A stretch of DNA of 64,000 bases from Pseudomonadota bacterium (GTDB taxonomy: Bacteria > Pseudomonadota > Gammaproteobacteria > Steroidobacterales > Steroidobacteraceae). The stretch's first letter is position 1, and every line of letters begins with the position of its first letter. Below are positions 25,190 through 35,327 of this stretch, piece by piece. Both the position numbers and the translations under genes were made by a program. The notes beneath the pieces were generated by a model. That model ran no database searches and was not told where the DNA came from. It saw only the letters and a list, made by a program, of their open reading frames with translations. The DNA lies in the NCBI GenBank assembly GCA_025351005.1, contig JANXWS010000090.1, positions 1 through 64,000 on the forward strand, written 5' to 3'.

Positions 25190-25999
25190 TCAGCGCGAGC
25201 GCGCCCAGCGCGCGATCGCCATTTCGATCGCCGCGACGCCGTCGGTCAGCGCCGCCGGCCCGGGCTGCAGGATCAGTGACGACTTGATCTCATGCAGCTC
25301 GCCGTCGCGCACCGCCGGCACCGCGGCCCAGCCGGGCCGCGCCGCGACCGCCGCCGGCCTGAACTTCTTGCCGCACCACGAGCCGAGGATCAGGTCGGGC
25401 GCGCGCCGTGGCACCTCCTGCGGGTCCGCCACGATGCGGTTGCGGCCAAGCGACTGCTGCGCGAGCTCCGGAAAGCAGTCGTCGCCGCCCGCGAGCGTGA
25501 GGAGCTCCGACACCCACCGGATCGCCGAGATCTGCGGCGTGTCCCACTCCTCGAAATACACCCGCGGCCGCCGCGGCAGCGTCGCGGCCCGGGCAGCGAC
25601 GGCCGCGAGGCCGGTCTCGAGGCGCGCGCCGAGTGCCGCCGCCTTCGCCTCGCAGCCGACCATGCCGCCGAGTGTGCGGATCATCGCGAGGATGCCGGCG
25701 ATGCTCCGCTGATTGAAGACGTGCACGGCGAGTCCGGCCTGCACCAGCTCGCGCGCGATGCCGGCCTGCAGGTCCGAGAATCCAAGCACCAGGTCCGGCT
25801 CGAGCGCGACGATGCGCTCGATGCGGGCGCTCGTGAACGCCGACACCCGTGGCTTGTCGCGCCGCGCCTCGGGCGGGCGCACCGTGAACCCCGAGATGCC
25901 GACGATCCGCCAGTCCTCGCCGAGCAGGTACAGCGTCTCGGTCGTCTCCTCGGTGAGGCAGACGATTCGTTCCGCATATCCGCGTACCTGCGCCACCAC
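25190..25999 (-). CDS. BtuF-like cobalamin-binding-fold protein without signal peptide
   Basis: 269-residue helical-backbone metal receptor domain, the fold of periplasmic B12 and siderophore binding proteins. It shows AERIVCLTEETTETLYLLGED, LEPDLVLGFSDLQAGIA, RVYFEEWDTPQISAIRWVSELL and LILGSWCGKKF. The start (GTG 25999 or 25996) leads straight into the first strand, so no signal peptide or lipobox is present and the protein should stay in the cytosol. No permease or ATPase is adjacent. Such orphan proteins are widespread in proteobacteria but unassigned. It ends eight bases after convergent purC. Confidence 0.82.
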   Translation of the reverse strand: MVAQVRGYAERIVCLTEETTETLYLLGEDWRIVGISGFTVRPPEARRDKPRVSAFTSARIERIVALEPDLVLGFSDLQAGIARELVQAGLAVHVFNQRSIAGILAMIRTLGGMVGCEAKAAALGARLETGLAAVAARAATLPRRPRVYFEEWDTPQISAIRWVSELLTLAGGDDCFPELAQQSLGRNRIVADPQEVPRRAPDLILGSWCGKKFRPAAVAARPGWAAVPAVRDGELHEIKSSLILQPGPAALTDGVAAIEMAIARWARSR

Positions 26000-26082
26000 G
26001 CGACTCCGCCCCGGGGGCGCCGAGCTTATGCGCAGCGCGCCGCGCTTGCCAGCCCGAGCGCTTCAGTGCAACGCTAGCCGCC

Positions 26083-27426
26083 ATGACCGGCTACCTGCGC
26101 CGTTTCGAGTCGCTGCTGTTCGACCCGCCGCGATTTGCGCTCGGGCAGGCCGGCGCGGCGGCGCTCGTGGTGCTGCGTTACGTCTATGCGCTCGGCCGCG
26201 ACCTGGTCGCCGGCGACCTCAACATGCGCGCCATGAGCCTCGTCTACACGACGCTGCTGTCGGTGGTGCCGCTGTGCGCGTTCTGCTTCTCGGTGCTGAA
26301 GGGCCTCGGCTTCGAGCAGGGCCTGCAGCCGCTGGTGTTCGAGTTCTTCCGGCCGCTGGGCGAGCGCGCCCCGGAGCTGACGGCGCGCGTGCTGTCGTTC
26401 GTCGACCACCTGCAGGGCCGCGTGCTCGGCTCGATCGGGCTCGCGTTCCTGATCTGGACGGTGCTCTCCGTGGTCCAGAAGGTCGAGGAGTCCTGCAACC
26501 ACATCTGGCATGTCGAGCGCACCCGCAGCTTCGCGCGCCGCGTCAGCGAGTACCTGAGCGTGCTGGTGGTGGGCCCGCTGCTGATGGTGGCCGCGCTCGG
26601 TCTGCTGGCGACGCTCGCGACGCAGGCGCCGGTCGCCTGGCTCGCGCGCCACGAGCCCTTCGGTACCCTGCTGCTGCTGCTCGGCCGGCTCGGGCCGCTG
26701 GCGCTCGTGACCGCCGGCTTCGCGTTCCTGTACTCGTTCGTGCCGAACACGCGGGTGCGGCTGCCGGTCGCGCTCGCGGCGGGCCTCGCGGCGGGCGCCG
26801 TCTGGATCGCGGCCGGCGTCGGCTTCACGCGCCTGGTCGCCTACTCGACGCAGATGATGGCGGTGTACGCGAGCTTCGCGATCGTGCTGCTCGCGCTGAT
26901 GTGGATCTGGCTCAACTGGCTCGTGCTGCTGATGGGCGCGCTGCTCGCGTTCTACCTGCAGAACCCCGAGTACCTGCGCTCCGGCAGCCGCGACGTGCTG
27001 CCGACCGCGCGCCTCGCCGAGCGGCTCGCGCTCAGCGTGATGTACCTGGTGGCACGCTCGTTCGCGAGCGGCGCCGCGCGGCCGAGCGTGGCCTCGCTGG
27101 CCGAGACGCTGCAGATCCCCTCGAGCGCGCTCGGGCCCGTGGTCGACGCGCTCGCGGCGGCTCGGCTCATCGAGCGCGGCGACGACGAGCGACTGCTGCC
27201 CGGCCGCGATCCGCGCCGCATCATGCTCGCCGAGGTGCTTGCTGCCGTGCGCGACGGCGGCGGCGGCGCGCGCACGATGACGCTCCGGGAGGCGGCGATC
27301 GTGCCGCCGGCCGAGGCGGCCGCGGCCCGCGTCGAGGCGACGATCGCGGCCGCGCTCGGCGCCCAATCGCTCGCCGACTTCGCCGCCCCGGATCCGGTGC
27401 CGCAGTCGCCGCCGGCATCCTCCTAG
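26083..27426 (+). CDS. YihY/BrkB family inner-membrane protein
   Basis: 447-residue protein of the YihY (formerly RNase BN) family. It has [17 protein letters not shown] in the first membrane segment, several further hydrophobic helices to about residue 300, and a cytosolic C-terminal domain resembling a winged helix ([28 protein letters not shown]), an extension beyond the approximately 290-residue E. coli YihY. The family is not the nuclease it was once named for; transport or envelope roles are suspected. It overlaps the convergent trans-sulfuration gene by four bases. Confidence 0.9.
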   Translation: MTGYLRRFESLLFDPPRFALGQAGAAALVVLRYVYALGRDLVAGDLNMRAMSLVYTTLLSVVPLCAFCFSVLKGLGFEQGLQPLVFEFFRPLGERAPELTARVLSFVDHLQGRVLGSIGLAFLIWTVLSVVQKVEESCNHIWHVERTRSFARRVSEYLSVLVVGPLLMVAALGLLATLATQAPVAWLARHEPFGTLLLLLGRLGPLALVTAGFAFLYSFVPNTRVRLPVALAAGLAAGAVWIAAGVGFTRLVAYSTQMMAVYASFAIVLLALMWIWLNWLVLLMGALLAFYLQNPEYLRSGSRDVLPTARLAERLALSVMYLVARSFASGAARPSVASLAETLQIPSSALGPVVDALAAARLIERGDDERLLPGRDPRRIMLAEVLAAVRDGGGGARTMTLREAAIVPPAEAAAARVEATIAAALGAQSLADFAAPDPVPQSPPASS

Positions 27427-28703
27427 ACGCGCTCGAGGGCCTGGCGCACGTCCTCGATCAGGTCGTCGGCGTCCTCGATGCCGACCGAGAGCCGGATCAT
27501 CGACTCGCCGATGCCGAGCTGCGTGCGCATCGCGAGCGGCACGCCCGAGTGTGTCATCGCGGCCGGATGGCTCGCGAGGCTCTCGGTGCCGCCGAGGCTG
27601 ACCGCGAGCTTGATGACCGTGAGCGCATCGAGCAGCCGGAACGCTCCCGCCTCGCCGCCCTCCACCTCGAACGAGAACGTCGAGCCGGCCGCTCGGCACT
27701 GGCGCTCGAAGACCTCGCGGCGCGGGTCGCCGGCTGGCAGCAGGCCGAGGTAGTGCACGGCCGTCACCTTCGGGTGCCCGGCGAGGAACGCGGCCACCTT
27801 GTGCGCATTGCCGTCGGCACGCTCCATCCGCAGCTTCATCGTCTCCATCGAGCGCAGCAGCATCCAGGCCGAGTTCGGGTCGAGCTGCGTGCCGATCGCG
27901 CCGCGGAGCGCGCGGATCGGCTGCATCGCGTCCGCCTTGCCCGTGACGCCGCCGGCGACCAGGTCCGAATGGCCGCCGACGTACTTGGTCAGCGAATAGA
28001 GGCAGAGGTCCGCGCCGCAGGCGAGCGGGCTCTGGTAGACGGGACCGAGCATCGTGTTGTCGGCTGCGACCCACGGCCGGTGCCCCTGGCGGCGCCCGAT
28101 GTCGTCGGCGACCGAGGCGATCATCGCCAGATCGACCAGCGAGTTCGTCGGGTTGGCGGGCGTCTCGGTCATGATCAGCCCGACGCGGCCCTGCGCCATC
28201 GCCTCCTCGGCAGCAGCGGCGACGACGCTGCGCGACAGGCCGTCGATGAAGCCGACGTGGCGGATGCCGTAGTTCGGCAGCCACTTCCCGATCACGCCCT
28301 CGGTGCCGCCGTACAGCGGGTGGCAGAACAGCAGCACGTCGCCTGCCTGCAGGTGGGCGAGGAACGTGGTCGCGATCGCCGCCATCCCCGACGAGAACAC
28401 CGCCGCCGACGGCGCCCCGTCCCAGAGCGCGAGGCGGTCCTCGAGCACTTCCAGATTCGGGTTGTTGAAGCGCGAGTAAATGAGCCCGCCGGCCGCGCCC
28501 TCGGGCCGCTGGCGGCGGCCGCTCGTGTAGTCGAAGAAGTCCTTGCCGTCCTGCGCGCTCCTGAACACGAAGGTAGACGTCAGGAACACCGGCGGCTTGA
28601 GCGCGCCTTCCGACAGGTGCGGCTCGTAGCCGAAGCCCATCATCTGCGTCTCGGGCGACAGCGTCCGCTTGCCCACGGTGCGCTTGTGGTAGGTATCGGC
28701 CAT
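27423..28703 (-). CDS. cystathionine gamma-synthase family PLP enzyme
   Basis: 426-residue fold-type I PLP enzyme of the Cys/Met metabolism family. It has [17 protein letters not shown], the SSGMAAI phosphate-binding loop, METPANPTN and the PLP-lysine in [11 protein letters not shown]. Homologs act as cystathionine gamma-synthase, cystathionine lyase or methionine gamma-lyase; a YGGTE aromatic/Gly loop is present but the exact reaction cannot be settled. Single gene with 54 bases to pmbA upstream, so co-transcription from pmbA is possible. Confidence 0.88.
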   Translation of the reverse strand: MADTYHKRTVGKRTLSPETQMMGFGYEPHLSEGALKPPVFLTSTFVFRSAQDGKDFFDYTSGRRQRPEGAAGGLIYSRFNNPNLEVLEDRLALWDGAPSAAVFSSGMAAIATTFLAHLQAGDVLLFCHPLYGGTEGVIGKWLPNYGIRHVGFIDGLSRSVVAAAAEEAMAQGRVGLIMTETPANPTNSLVDLAMIASVADDIGRRQGHRPWVAADNTMLGPVYQSPLACGADLCLYSLTKYVGGHSDLVAGGVTGKADAMQPIRALRGAIGTQLDPNSAWMLLRSMETMKLRMERADGNAHKVAAFLAGHPKVTAVHYLGLLPAGDPRREVFERQCRAAGSTFSFEVEGGEAGAFRLLDALTVIKLAVSLGGTESLASHPAAMTHSGVPLAMRTQLGIGESMIRLSVGIEDADDLIEDVRQALERV

Positions 28704-28757
28704 GGCTCTGGTCCTCGGGCGGGGTCGATCTCGCCGGTGCCGCCGGCGCGCGGCGGG

Positions 28758-30092
28758 CTACTCCCCGGCGATCGTCATCTCGGCGACCAGTATCGAGCCC
28801 GTCTGTATCGAGCCGCGCCGGTCGACGTCGCTGCCGACCGCGACCAGCCCGCCGAACAGGTCCTTGAGGTTGCCGGCGATCGTGATCTCGTTGACCGGGA
28901 ACGCGAGCTCGCCGCCCTCGACCCAGAATCCGGTGGCGCCGCGCGAGTAGTCGCCGGTCACGCCGTTGACGCCGTGGCCCATGAGCTCCGTCACCACGAG
29001 CCCGCGCACCATGCGCTTGAGGAGCGCCGCGTAGTCGTCCGCGCCCGGGCTCACGATCAGGTTGTGGACGCCGCCGGCGTTGCCGGTGGTGGCTAGCCCG
29101 AGCTTGCGCGCAGCGTAGCTGTCGAGCACGTAGCCGTCGAGCACGCCGCCCGCCACCAGCTCGCGGTCGCGGGTCGCGCAGCCCTCGCCGTCGAAGGGCG
29201 CGGACCCGAGGCCCCGCAGCAGGTGCGGCCGCTCGGCGATGTGCACGTGCTCCGGAAAGACGCGCTCGCCGGCCGCATCGAGCAGGAACGTGGCCTTGCG
29301 GTACTGCGCGGCGCCCCGCACCGCCGCGACGAAGTGCCCGATCAGGCCGCGCGCCAGCTCCGGCACGAACAGCACCGGCGCGCGCGTGGTCGGGATGCGC
29401 CGCGCACCGAGCCGCGCCGCGGTACGCAGCGCGGCCTGCCGGCCGATCGAAGCCGCGTCCTCGAGCGCGCGCCAGTCGCGCGCCGCGCTGTACCAGTAAT
29501 CGCGCTCCTGCTGCTCGCCGGCCGCGCCCACCACCACGCAGCTGATGGTCGCGTAGGTCGACGGATAGCCGGCGACGAAGCCGAGCGAGTTGCCGTAGAC
29601 ACGCAAGCCCCGGTGTGCGCCGACCGACGCGCCCTCCGAGTTCGTGATGCGCGGGTCGTGCCCGAGTGCGGCCGCCTCGCAGCGGCGCGCGAGCTCGATC
29701 GCGCCCTCGGCCTCGAGCGGCCACGGGTGCGACAGGTCGAGGTCGGGAACCTCGCGCGCGAGGGTCGCGGGGTCCGGCAGGCCGGCGCAGTCGTCCTCGG
29801 CGGTGAAGCGGGCGATCGAGACTGCCTTCTGGACCGTGTCCGCGATCGCGGGCCACGACAGGTCGCCGGTCGTCGCCGTGCCCTTGCGCTGGCCGACGTA
29901 GGCGGTGATGCCCATGCCGCGATCGCGCTGGTACTCGAGCGTCTCGACCTCGCCCAGGCGCACCGTCACCGAGAGCCCGGAGTCGACGCTGACGCCGACA
30001 TCGGCCGCCGAGGCGCCGGCGACGCTCGCCTCGGCGAGCGCCCGCTCGACCAGGGTAGCCAGTTCCGCGTGCGCAGGCTCTGCAGGCTGCAT
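28758..30092 (-). CDS. pmbA: metalloprotease-complex subunit TldE/PmbA
   Basis: 444-residue TldE (PmbA) subunit of the TldD-TldE heterodimeric metalloprotease, which degrades unfolded peptides and matures ribosomal or antidote peptides. It lacks the HExxxH zinc motif, as expected for TldE. Conserved features are ITAYVGQRKGTATTGDLS, the mid-protein LFVPELARGLIGHFV, and the C-terminal LDGYVLDSYAARKLG and GATGFWVEGGELAFPVNEITIAGNL. The catalytic partner tldD is encoded separately at 33.9-35.3 kb. Divergent from darP, the E. coli pmbA-yjgA arrangement. Confidence 0.95.
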   Translation of the reverse strand: MQPAEPAHAELATLVERALAEASVAGASAADVGVSVDSGLSVTVRLGEVETLEYQRDRGMGITAYVGQRKGTATTGDLSWPAIADTVQKAVSIARFTAEDDCAGLPDPATLAREVPDLDLSHPWPLEAEGAIELARRCEAAALGHDPRITNSEGASVGAHRGLRVYGNSLGFVAGYPSTYATISCVVVGAAGEQQERDYWYSAARDWRALEDAASIGRQAALRTAARLGARRIPTTRAPVLFVPELARGLIGHFVAAVRGAAQYRKATFLLDAAGERVFPEHVHIAERPHLLRGLGSAPFDGEGCATRDRELVAGGVLDGYVLDSYAARKLGLATTGNAGGVHNLIVSPGADDYAALLKRMVRGLVVTELMGHGVNGVTGDYSRGATGFWVEGGELAFPVNEITIAGNLKDLFGGLVAVGSDVDRRGSIQTGSILVAEMTIAGE

Positions 30093-30140
30093 GGGGCTCC
30101 GGGGCCGGGATCAAACCGTCATTCTAGGCTAGGATGGGCC

Positions 30141-30668
30141 ATGGCGGTGCAGGACGACGACGAGCAGCAGGCCCGCGAGCGGCCGAACAAGAGCCTGCTC
30201 AAGCGCGAAGCCGCGGTGCTCAAGCAGCTCGGCGACGAGCTGGTCGCGCTGCCCGCGACCGAGCTCGACGCGCTGCCGCTGCCGGAGAAGCTGCTGGACG
30301 CGGTGCTGCTCGCGCGCCGCATCACCGCCCACGGCGGCGCGGCGCGCCAGCGCCAGCTGATCGGCAAGATCCTGCGACGCACCGACCTCACCGCGGTCCG
30401 CGCCGTGATCGAGGCGCGCGCGCTCGAGCAGAGGCTGCAGGCGCGCGACTTCCATCGCGTCGAGAGCTGGCGCGACCGGCTGCTGACGGAAGGTGCGCCG
30501 GCGATCGCGGCGCTGGGCGCCCTCGCTCCCGGGCTCGATGCGCCGGCGCTAGGACAGCTGGTCGCGCGCGCGCAGCAGGAGGCCGCGAGCGGCCGGCCGC
30601 CGGCTGCGGCGCGCGAGCTCTTTCGCCGGCTGCGCGACACGCTCGCCGCGGCCGATCCCAGCGCGTAA
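30141..30668 (+). CDS. darP: dual-action ribosomal maturation protein DarP (YjgA, DUF615)
   Basis: 175-residue basic helical protein that binds late 50S precursors. Family features are PNKSLLKREAAVLKQLGDELVAL, LPEKLLDAVLLARRITAHGGAARQRQLIGKILR and the C-terminal ARELFRRLRD. The ATG at 30141 follows AGGATGGGCC. It precedes purE by 12 bases, so darP-purE-purK likely form one unit. Confidence 0.93.
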   Translation: MAVQDDDEQQARERPNKSLLKREAAVLKQLGDELVALPATELDALPLPEKLLDAVLLARRITAHGGAARQRQLIGKILRRTDLTAVRAVIEARALEQRLQARDFHRVESWRDRLLTEGAPAIAALGALAPGLDAPALGQLVARAQQEAASGRPPAAARELFRRLRDTLAAADPSA

Positions 30669-30680
30669 AATCGGGGCGTC

Positions 30681-31181
30681 ATGCAGGCACTCGTCGGCAT
30701 CATCATGGGGTCGTCCTCCGACTGGGAGACGATGCAGGCGGCGGCCGAGACGCTGACGCGCCTCGGCATCGCCCACGAGGTGCGGGTCGTGTCCGCGCAC
30801 CGCACGCCCGACCTGCTGTTCGAGTACGCCGCTGCGGCCCGCGGCCGCGGCCTCGAGGTGCTGATCGCCGGTGCCGGCGGCGCGGCGCACCTGCCAGGCA
30901 TGACCGCGTCGAAGACGATCCTGCCGGTGCTCGGCGTGCCGGTTCAGTCGAAGACGCTGTCCGGCCTCGACTCGCTGTTGTCGATTGCGCAGATGCCGGC
31001 CGGCGTGCCGGTAGGCACGCTCGCGATCGGCAGCGCCGGCGCCACCAACGCGGCGCTGCTGGCCGCCGCGATCCTCGCCTGCAAGTACCCGGCCGTCGCG
31101 ACCGCGTTGCTGCGCTTCCGCGCCGAGCAGACCGCGGCGGTGCTCGAGCAGCCGGACCCGCGCGGCGGCACGCGCCCGTGA
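30681..31181 (+). CDS. purE: N5-carboxyaminoimidazole ribonucleotide mutase
   Basis: Class I PurE converting N5-CAIR to CAIR in purine synthesis; 166 residues. Motifs: [21 protein letters not shown] with the active-site His, [16 protein letters not shown] and the [17 protein letters not shown] loop. The stop overlaps the purK GTG start (GTGA). Confidence 0.97.
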   Translation: MQALVGIIMGSSSDWETMQAAAETLTRLGIAHEVRVVSAHRTPDLLFEYAAAARGRGLEVLIAGAGGAAHLPGMTASKTILPVLGVPVQSKTLSGLDSLLSIAQMPAGVPVGTLAIGSAGATNAALLAAAILACKYPAVATALLRFRAEQTAAVLEQPDPRGGTRP

Positions 31182-32260
31182 GGGTCGCGGTCATCGGTGC
31201 TGGCCAGCTCGGTCGGATGCTGGCCCTCTCGGGCTATCCGCTCGGCGTGCAGTGTGCGTTCTATGACCGCAGCGCCGACACGCCCGGCGGCCAGGTCGGC
31301 CCGATCACGACCGGTGAGTTCGACGACCTGCCACGGCTGGCGGCGTTCGCGCAGGGCGCCGACGTCGTGACCTTCGACTGGGAGAACGTGCCGCTCGCCT
31401 CGCTCGCCGCGCTGGCGCGGCGGGTGCCGGTCTACCCGCAACCCGCAGCGCTCGCCGTCGCGCAGGACCGCCTGCTCGAGAAGACGCTGTTCCGCGACCT
31501 CGGCGTGCCGACCGCGCCGTTCGCGCCGGTCGACCTCCGGCAGGACCTCGAGGCCGCTGTGGCGCGCATCGGCACGCCCGGCATCCTGAAGACGCGCCGC
31601 TTCGGTTACGACGGCAAGGGCCAGGCGCACATCCGCAGCCGCGCCGGGCTCGATGCGGCGTGGGCCGCGCTCGGCGGCGAGCCGCTCATCTACGAGGGTT
31701 TCGTGCGCTTCAGCCGCGAGGCGTCGCTGCTCGCGGCGCGCGGCCGGCGGGGCGAGCTCGCCTGCTATCCGCTCAGCCTGAACGTGCACCGCGGCGGCAT
31801 CCTCGCCGAGACGCGCGCGCCGCTGCGTCACGCAGCGCTGCAGGCGCTCGCGGAGCGCCACCTGCGCGCGGTGGCGCGGCACTTCGGCTACGTCGGCGTG
31901 CTGGCGATCGAGTTCTTCGTGGTGGGTGGCCGGCTGATCGCCAACGAGATGGCGCCGCGGGTCCACAACTCGGGGCACTGGACCATCGAGGGTGCGGTCA
32001 CGAGCCAGTTCGAGAACCACCTGCGCGCGATCCTCGGCCTGCCGCTCGGCGCCACCGCCGCCCGCGGCCACGCGGCGATGGTCAACTTCATCGGCCGGCT
32101 GCCGGACGTCCGGCGGGCGCTCGCGGTGCCGGGCCTGCACCTGCACGACTACGGCAAGCGCGAGGCACGACCGGGCCGCAAGCTCGGCCACGCGACCATC
32201 GTCCTGCCGACGGCGAGCGCCCGCGACCGCGCGCTCGCGCGGCTGCGGCGCCTCGCCTGA
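31178..32260 (+). CDS. purK: N5-carboxyaminoimidazole ribonucleotide synthase
   Basis: ATP-grasp enzyme making N5-CAIR from AIR, ATP and bicarbonate; 360 residues. It shows the N-terminal [24 protein letters not shown], the ATP-grasp lysines in [14 protein letters not shown], and [18 protein letters not shown] for metal and substrate. The GTG start is embedded in the purE stop, giving translational coupling. A GC-rich hairpin CCCGCGG/CCGCGGG lies just downstream at 32276-32292. Confidence 0.96.
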   Translation: MRVAVIGAGQLGRMLALSGYPLGVQCAFYDRSADTPGGQVGPITTGEFDDLPRLAAFAQGADVVTFDWENVPLASLAALARRVPVYPQPAALAVAQDRLLEKTLFRDLGVPTAPFAPVDLRQDLEAAVARIGTPGILKTRRFGYDGKGQAHIRSRAGLDAAWAALGGEPLIYEGFVRFSREASLLAARGRRGELACYPLSLNVHRGGILAETRAPLRHAALQALAERHLRAVARHFGYVGVLAIEFFVVGGRLIANEMAPRVHNSGHWTIEGAVTSQFENHLRAILGLPLGATAARGHAAMVNFIGRLPDVRRALAVPGLHLHDYGKREARPGRKLGHATIVLPTASARDRALARLRRLA

Positions 32261-32359
32261 CGGCCTGCCGCGGGCCCCGCGGTTACCGCGGGCTCCGGCC
32301 GTATCGTATAGTGACGGGCGCCAGCACCGGCTCCCTGGCGCTGCGGGCGCACGCGGGCG

Positions 32360-33568
32360 ATGTACCTCAACCTGTTCCGGCTCAAGGAGTTGCCGTTCCG
32401 GCTCAGCCCGGATCCCGGCTACCTGTTCTTGTCGCCGCCGCACGGCCGGGCCATGGCCGCGATGCAGTCGGCGCTCGCGGCCGAGGGCGGCGGTGCCGTC
32501 ATCACGGGGCTCCTCGGCGCCGGCAAGACGACGCTGATCGAGAGCTTGTGGCGCAGGCTCGGGCCCGAGGTCGCGCCCGCACGGCTGAGCCAGCCGCAGG
32601 TCGCGCCGCAGGACTTCCTGCAGAGCCTGCTGGTGCAGTTCGGGCTCGCGCCGTTCCAGATGAGCGAGGAGGAGCTCGGCACGACTGTCGACCGCTTCCT
32701 CGGCGAGCAGCGCGCGGCCGGCCGCCGCGTGCTCGTGATCATCGACGACGCGCAGACGCTTGCCCCCGCCGTGCTCGCCGAGCTCGAGCGGCTCACCGGC
32801 CACGGTGCCCGCCAGCCGCTCGGCCTGATCCTGGCCGGCGAGCCGGGGCTCGCCGAGACGCTCGCGCTGCCCGAGCACGCCGCGCTGCGCGGCCGGCTCC
32901 ACGAGACCGTGTACCTCGCGCCCTTGCCGGACAGCGACACCGCGTCCTACGTCCAGCACCGGCTCGACGTCGCGGGCGCCGGCGGCCGCCGCGTCTTCAC
33001 CGACGCCGCGATCGCGGTCGTGCGGCGCTTCACCGGCGGCGTGCCGCGGCTCGTCAACCGGCTGTGCGACACGGCCATGATGGCCGCCTACGCGCACCAC
33101 AAGGACACCGTCGATGCCGCCGAGGTGCGCGCGGCGGTCCAGGAGCTCAAGTGGAGCGAGTACGTGGCGCCGGTCAGCCGGCTGCCGACGGCGGCGCTTG
33201 CGCCGCGCACGGCCGCGCCGGAGCCGGCCGAGCCGGAGCCGGCCGCACCGCTGGTCGGGCGGCTGCACGTCATGACCGAGGGCCGCGAGGTGGCAGCGAT
33301 CGACCTCCGGCCCGGCAAGCTGATGATCGGCCGCACCAGCGAGAATGACCTGCAGATCGAGTCGCAATACATCAGCCGACACCACTGCCGGCTGACCGTG
33401 ACACCGGGAGGCGTCACGGTCGAGGACCTCAACAGCACCAACGGCACCGTCGTCGCCGGCCAGCGCGTGCGCCGCCACGGACTCAAGGATGGCGACCAGG
33501 TCGTGATCGGCCTGCACACGCTCCGCTACGCGGCCGGGCGGGCCGGCGACGGAGCCGCCACGCGCTAG
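32360..33568 (+). CDS. AAA ATPase (ExeA/GspA type) fused to C-terminal FHA domain
   Basis: 402-residue protein. Residues 1-270 are an ExeA/GspA-type AAA ATPase with the family start YLNLFRLKELPFRLSPDPGYLF, Walker A GLLGAGKTTL near 50, Walker B LVIIDDAQ near 131 and a lid helix region with FTGGVPRLVNRLCDTAMM. After an Ala/Pro/Glu linker, residues 300-390 form a forkhead-associated domain (IGRTSENDLQIESQYISRHH, NSTNGT), which binds phosphothreonine. It lacks the peptidoglycan-binding domain of ExeA, and no secretion genes are nearby. A weak TATAGT lies at 32307-32312. Function unknown; regulation by a Thr kinase elsewhere is plausible. Confidence 0.88.
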   Translation: MYLNLFRLKELPFRLSPDPGYLFLSPPHGRAMAAMQSALAAEGGGAVITGLLGAGKTTLIESLWRRLGPEVAPARLSQPQVAPQDFLQSLLVQFGLAPFQMSEEELGTTVDRFLGEQRAAGRRVLVIIDDAQTLAPAVLAELERLTGHGARQPLGLILAGEPGLAETLALPEHAALRGRLHETVYLAPLPDSDTASYVQHRLDVAGAGGRRVFTDAAIAVVRRFTGGVPRLVNRLCDTAMMAAYAHHKDTVDAAEVRAAVQELKWSEYVAPVSRLPTAALAPRTAAPEPAEPEPAAPLVGRLHVMTEGREVAAIDLRPGKLMIGRTSENDLQIESQYISRHHCRLTVTPGGVTVEDLNSTNGTVVAGQRVRRHGLKDGDQVVIGLHTLRYAAGRAGDGAATR

Positions 33569-33574
33569 GGGCCG

Positions 33575-33802
33575 TCAGTCGTCGAGCGAGCGCTGGTCGT
33601 AGTGCTCGGCGTCGGCCCGGTACGAGCGGCGGCGCAGAATCAGCACCAGGCCCGCGACCACGCCGACGGCGCCGAGCCCGAGCGCCGCGTTGGCCCAGCC
33701 GGCATCGGCGTACGGGTAGGAGGCGACGCCGAGCGCGACCCCGCCGGCCAGGTAGACGTACGGCAGCAGTTCGTAGAGGCCACGCGGCAGTCGCAGGTCC
33801 AT
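33575..33802 (-). CDS. 75-residue two-helix membrane protein
   Basis: Short hydrophobic protein: two transmembrane stretches (about residues 14-32 and 37-57), then a charged cytosolic tail (RRRSYRADAEHYDQRSLDD). No family is recognised. It is convergent with the AAA-FHA gene (six bases between stops) and 53 bases upstream of tldD on the same strand direction. Codon use is normal for the region, supporting a real gene. Confidence 0.7.
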   Translation of the reverse strand: MDLRLPRGLYELLPYVYLAGGVALGVASYPYADAGWANAALGLGAVGVVAGLVLILRRRSYRADAEHYDQRSLDD

Positions 33803-33855
33803 CGTCGCTCGCCTCCGTTGCGCCGGCGCATTATCGGCGCATCGCGGGTCCGGCG

Positions 33856-35313
33856 TCAGCCCGTGCCACCGACCGTCAGCGCATCGACCTTGACCGTCGG
33901 CAGGCCGACACCGACCGGGATCGTCTGCCCCTCCTTGCCGCAGCTGCCGACACCGGCGTCGAGGCGCAGGTCGTGGCCGAGCATCGTCACGCGGCTCAGC
34001 ACCTCCGGCCCCGAGCCGATCAGCGAGGCGCCCTTGACCGGGCGGGTCACGCGTCCGTCCTCGATCAGATAGGCCTCGCTGGTCGAGAACACGAACTTGC
34101 CGCTGGTCGTGTCGACCTGGCCGCCGCCGAAGTTGACCGCGTACAGGCCCTTCTTCACCGAGCGGATGATCTCCTCCGGATCGTGCGGCCCGGCCAGCAT
34201 GTAGGTGTTGGTCATCCGCGGCAGCGTCGTGTGCGCGAACGACTCGCGCCGGCCGTTGCCGGTCGGTGCCACGCCCATCAGCCGCGCGTTGAGGCGGTCC
34301 TGCATGTAGCCCTTCAGCACGCCCTTCTCGATCAGCGTCGTGCACTGCGTCGGCGTGCCCTCGTCGTCGATGTTGAGCGAGCCGCGCCGGCGCGCAAGCG
34401 TGCCGTCGTCGACGACCGTGCAGAGCGTGCTCGCGACGGTCTCGCCGATCCGGCCGGCGAACGCCGACGTGCCCTTGCGGTTGAAGTCGCCCTCGAGCGG
34501 GTGGCCGACCGCCTCGTGCAGCATCACGCCCGGCCAGCCGCCGGCGAGCACGACCGTCATGGTGCCTGCGGGCGTCGGCACGGCCTCGAGGTTGACGCTC
34601 GCGGCGTGCACGGCCTGTCGCGGCAGGTCGCGGGCCTCGGGCTGGGCGAGCAGCTCGGCGGTCGAGTAGCGCCCGCCCATACCGGCGTAGCCCTGCTCGC
34701 GGCGCGCACCGCTCTCCATGATCACGCTCACGTTCAGCCGCACCAGCGGCCGCACGTCGGCCGCCAGCACGCCGGCCGAGTTCGCGACCAGGATGACCTC
34801 GTAGACGCCGGTCAGGCTCGCCATGACCTGTTTGACCCGGCCGTCGAGTTGCCGCGCCGCGCGATCGAGCGCGAGCAGGAACGACACCTTGTCGGCGTCG
34901 GCCACGGTCACCAGCGGATCGCCCGGCAGGTACAGCCGGTGACCGGTGACCGGCTGCGCGATGCGCACGCCGGTCGTGCCGCCGTGGCGGGCGATCGCGC
35001 GCGCGGCGCGGGCCGCCTCCTGCAGCGCCGGCAGCGCGATCTCGCCCGAGTAGGCGAAGCCGGTGCGCTCGCCGGCCATGGCGCGCACGCCGACGCCGTG
35101 GTCGATGCTGTGCGAGCCCTCCTTGACGATGCCGTCCTCGAGCGCCCAGCTCTCCTCGCGGGCCAGCTGGAAGTAGAGCTCGGCCTCGTCGAGCGCGTGC
35201 TCGTGCAGGAGCGCGAGCACGCGCTCGAGCGCGGCGATGTCGAGGCCCGCAGGGGCCAGGATCAGGCTGCCCGCGAGCGCGAGCGGATCGGTGTCCTTGA
35301 GAACGGCGGCCAT
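33856..35313 (-). CDS. tldD: metalloprotease TldD
   Basis: Catalytic subunit of the TldD-TldE protease, 485 residues (E. coli 481). The zinc motif HExxxH is [13 protein letters not shown]; the second ligand region is near [13 protein letters not shown] at the C-terminus. The N-terminal helices precede [29 protein letters not shown]. The ATG follows AAGGAG at short spacing. It is the downstream end of the maf-rng-yhdP-nit-tldD series, the E. coli order with the amidase gene inserted. Confidence 0.97.
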   Translation of the reverse strand: MAAVLKDTDPLALAGSLILAPAGLDIAALERVLALLHEHALDEAELYFQLAREESWALEDGIVKEGSHSIDHGVGVRAMAGERTGFAYSGEIALPALQEAARAARAIARHGGTTGVRIAQPVTGHRLYLPGDPLVTVADADKVSFLLALDRAARQLDGRVKQVMASLTGVYEVILVANSAGVLAADVRPLVRLNVSVIMESGARREQGYAGMGGRYSTAELLAQPEARDLPRQAVHAASVNLEAVPTPAGTMTVVLAGGWPGVMLHEAVGHPLEGDFNRKGTSAFAGRIGETVASTLCTVVDDGTLARRRGSLNIDDEGTPTQCTTLIEKGVLKGYMQDRLNARLMGVAPTGNGRRESFAHTTLPRMTNTYMLAGPHDPEEIIRSVKKGLYAVNFGGGQVDTTSGKFVFSTSEAYLIEDGRVTRPVKGASLIGSGPEVLSRVTMLGHDLRLDAGVGSCGKEGQTIPVGVGLPTVKVDALTVGGTG

Positions 35314-35327
35314 GGTCTCCTTCGCGC

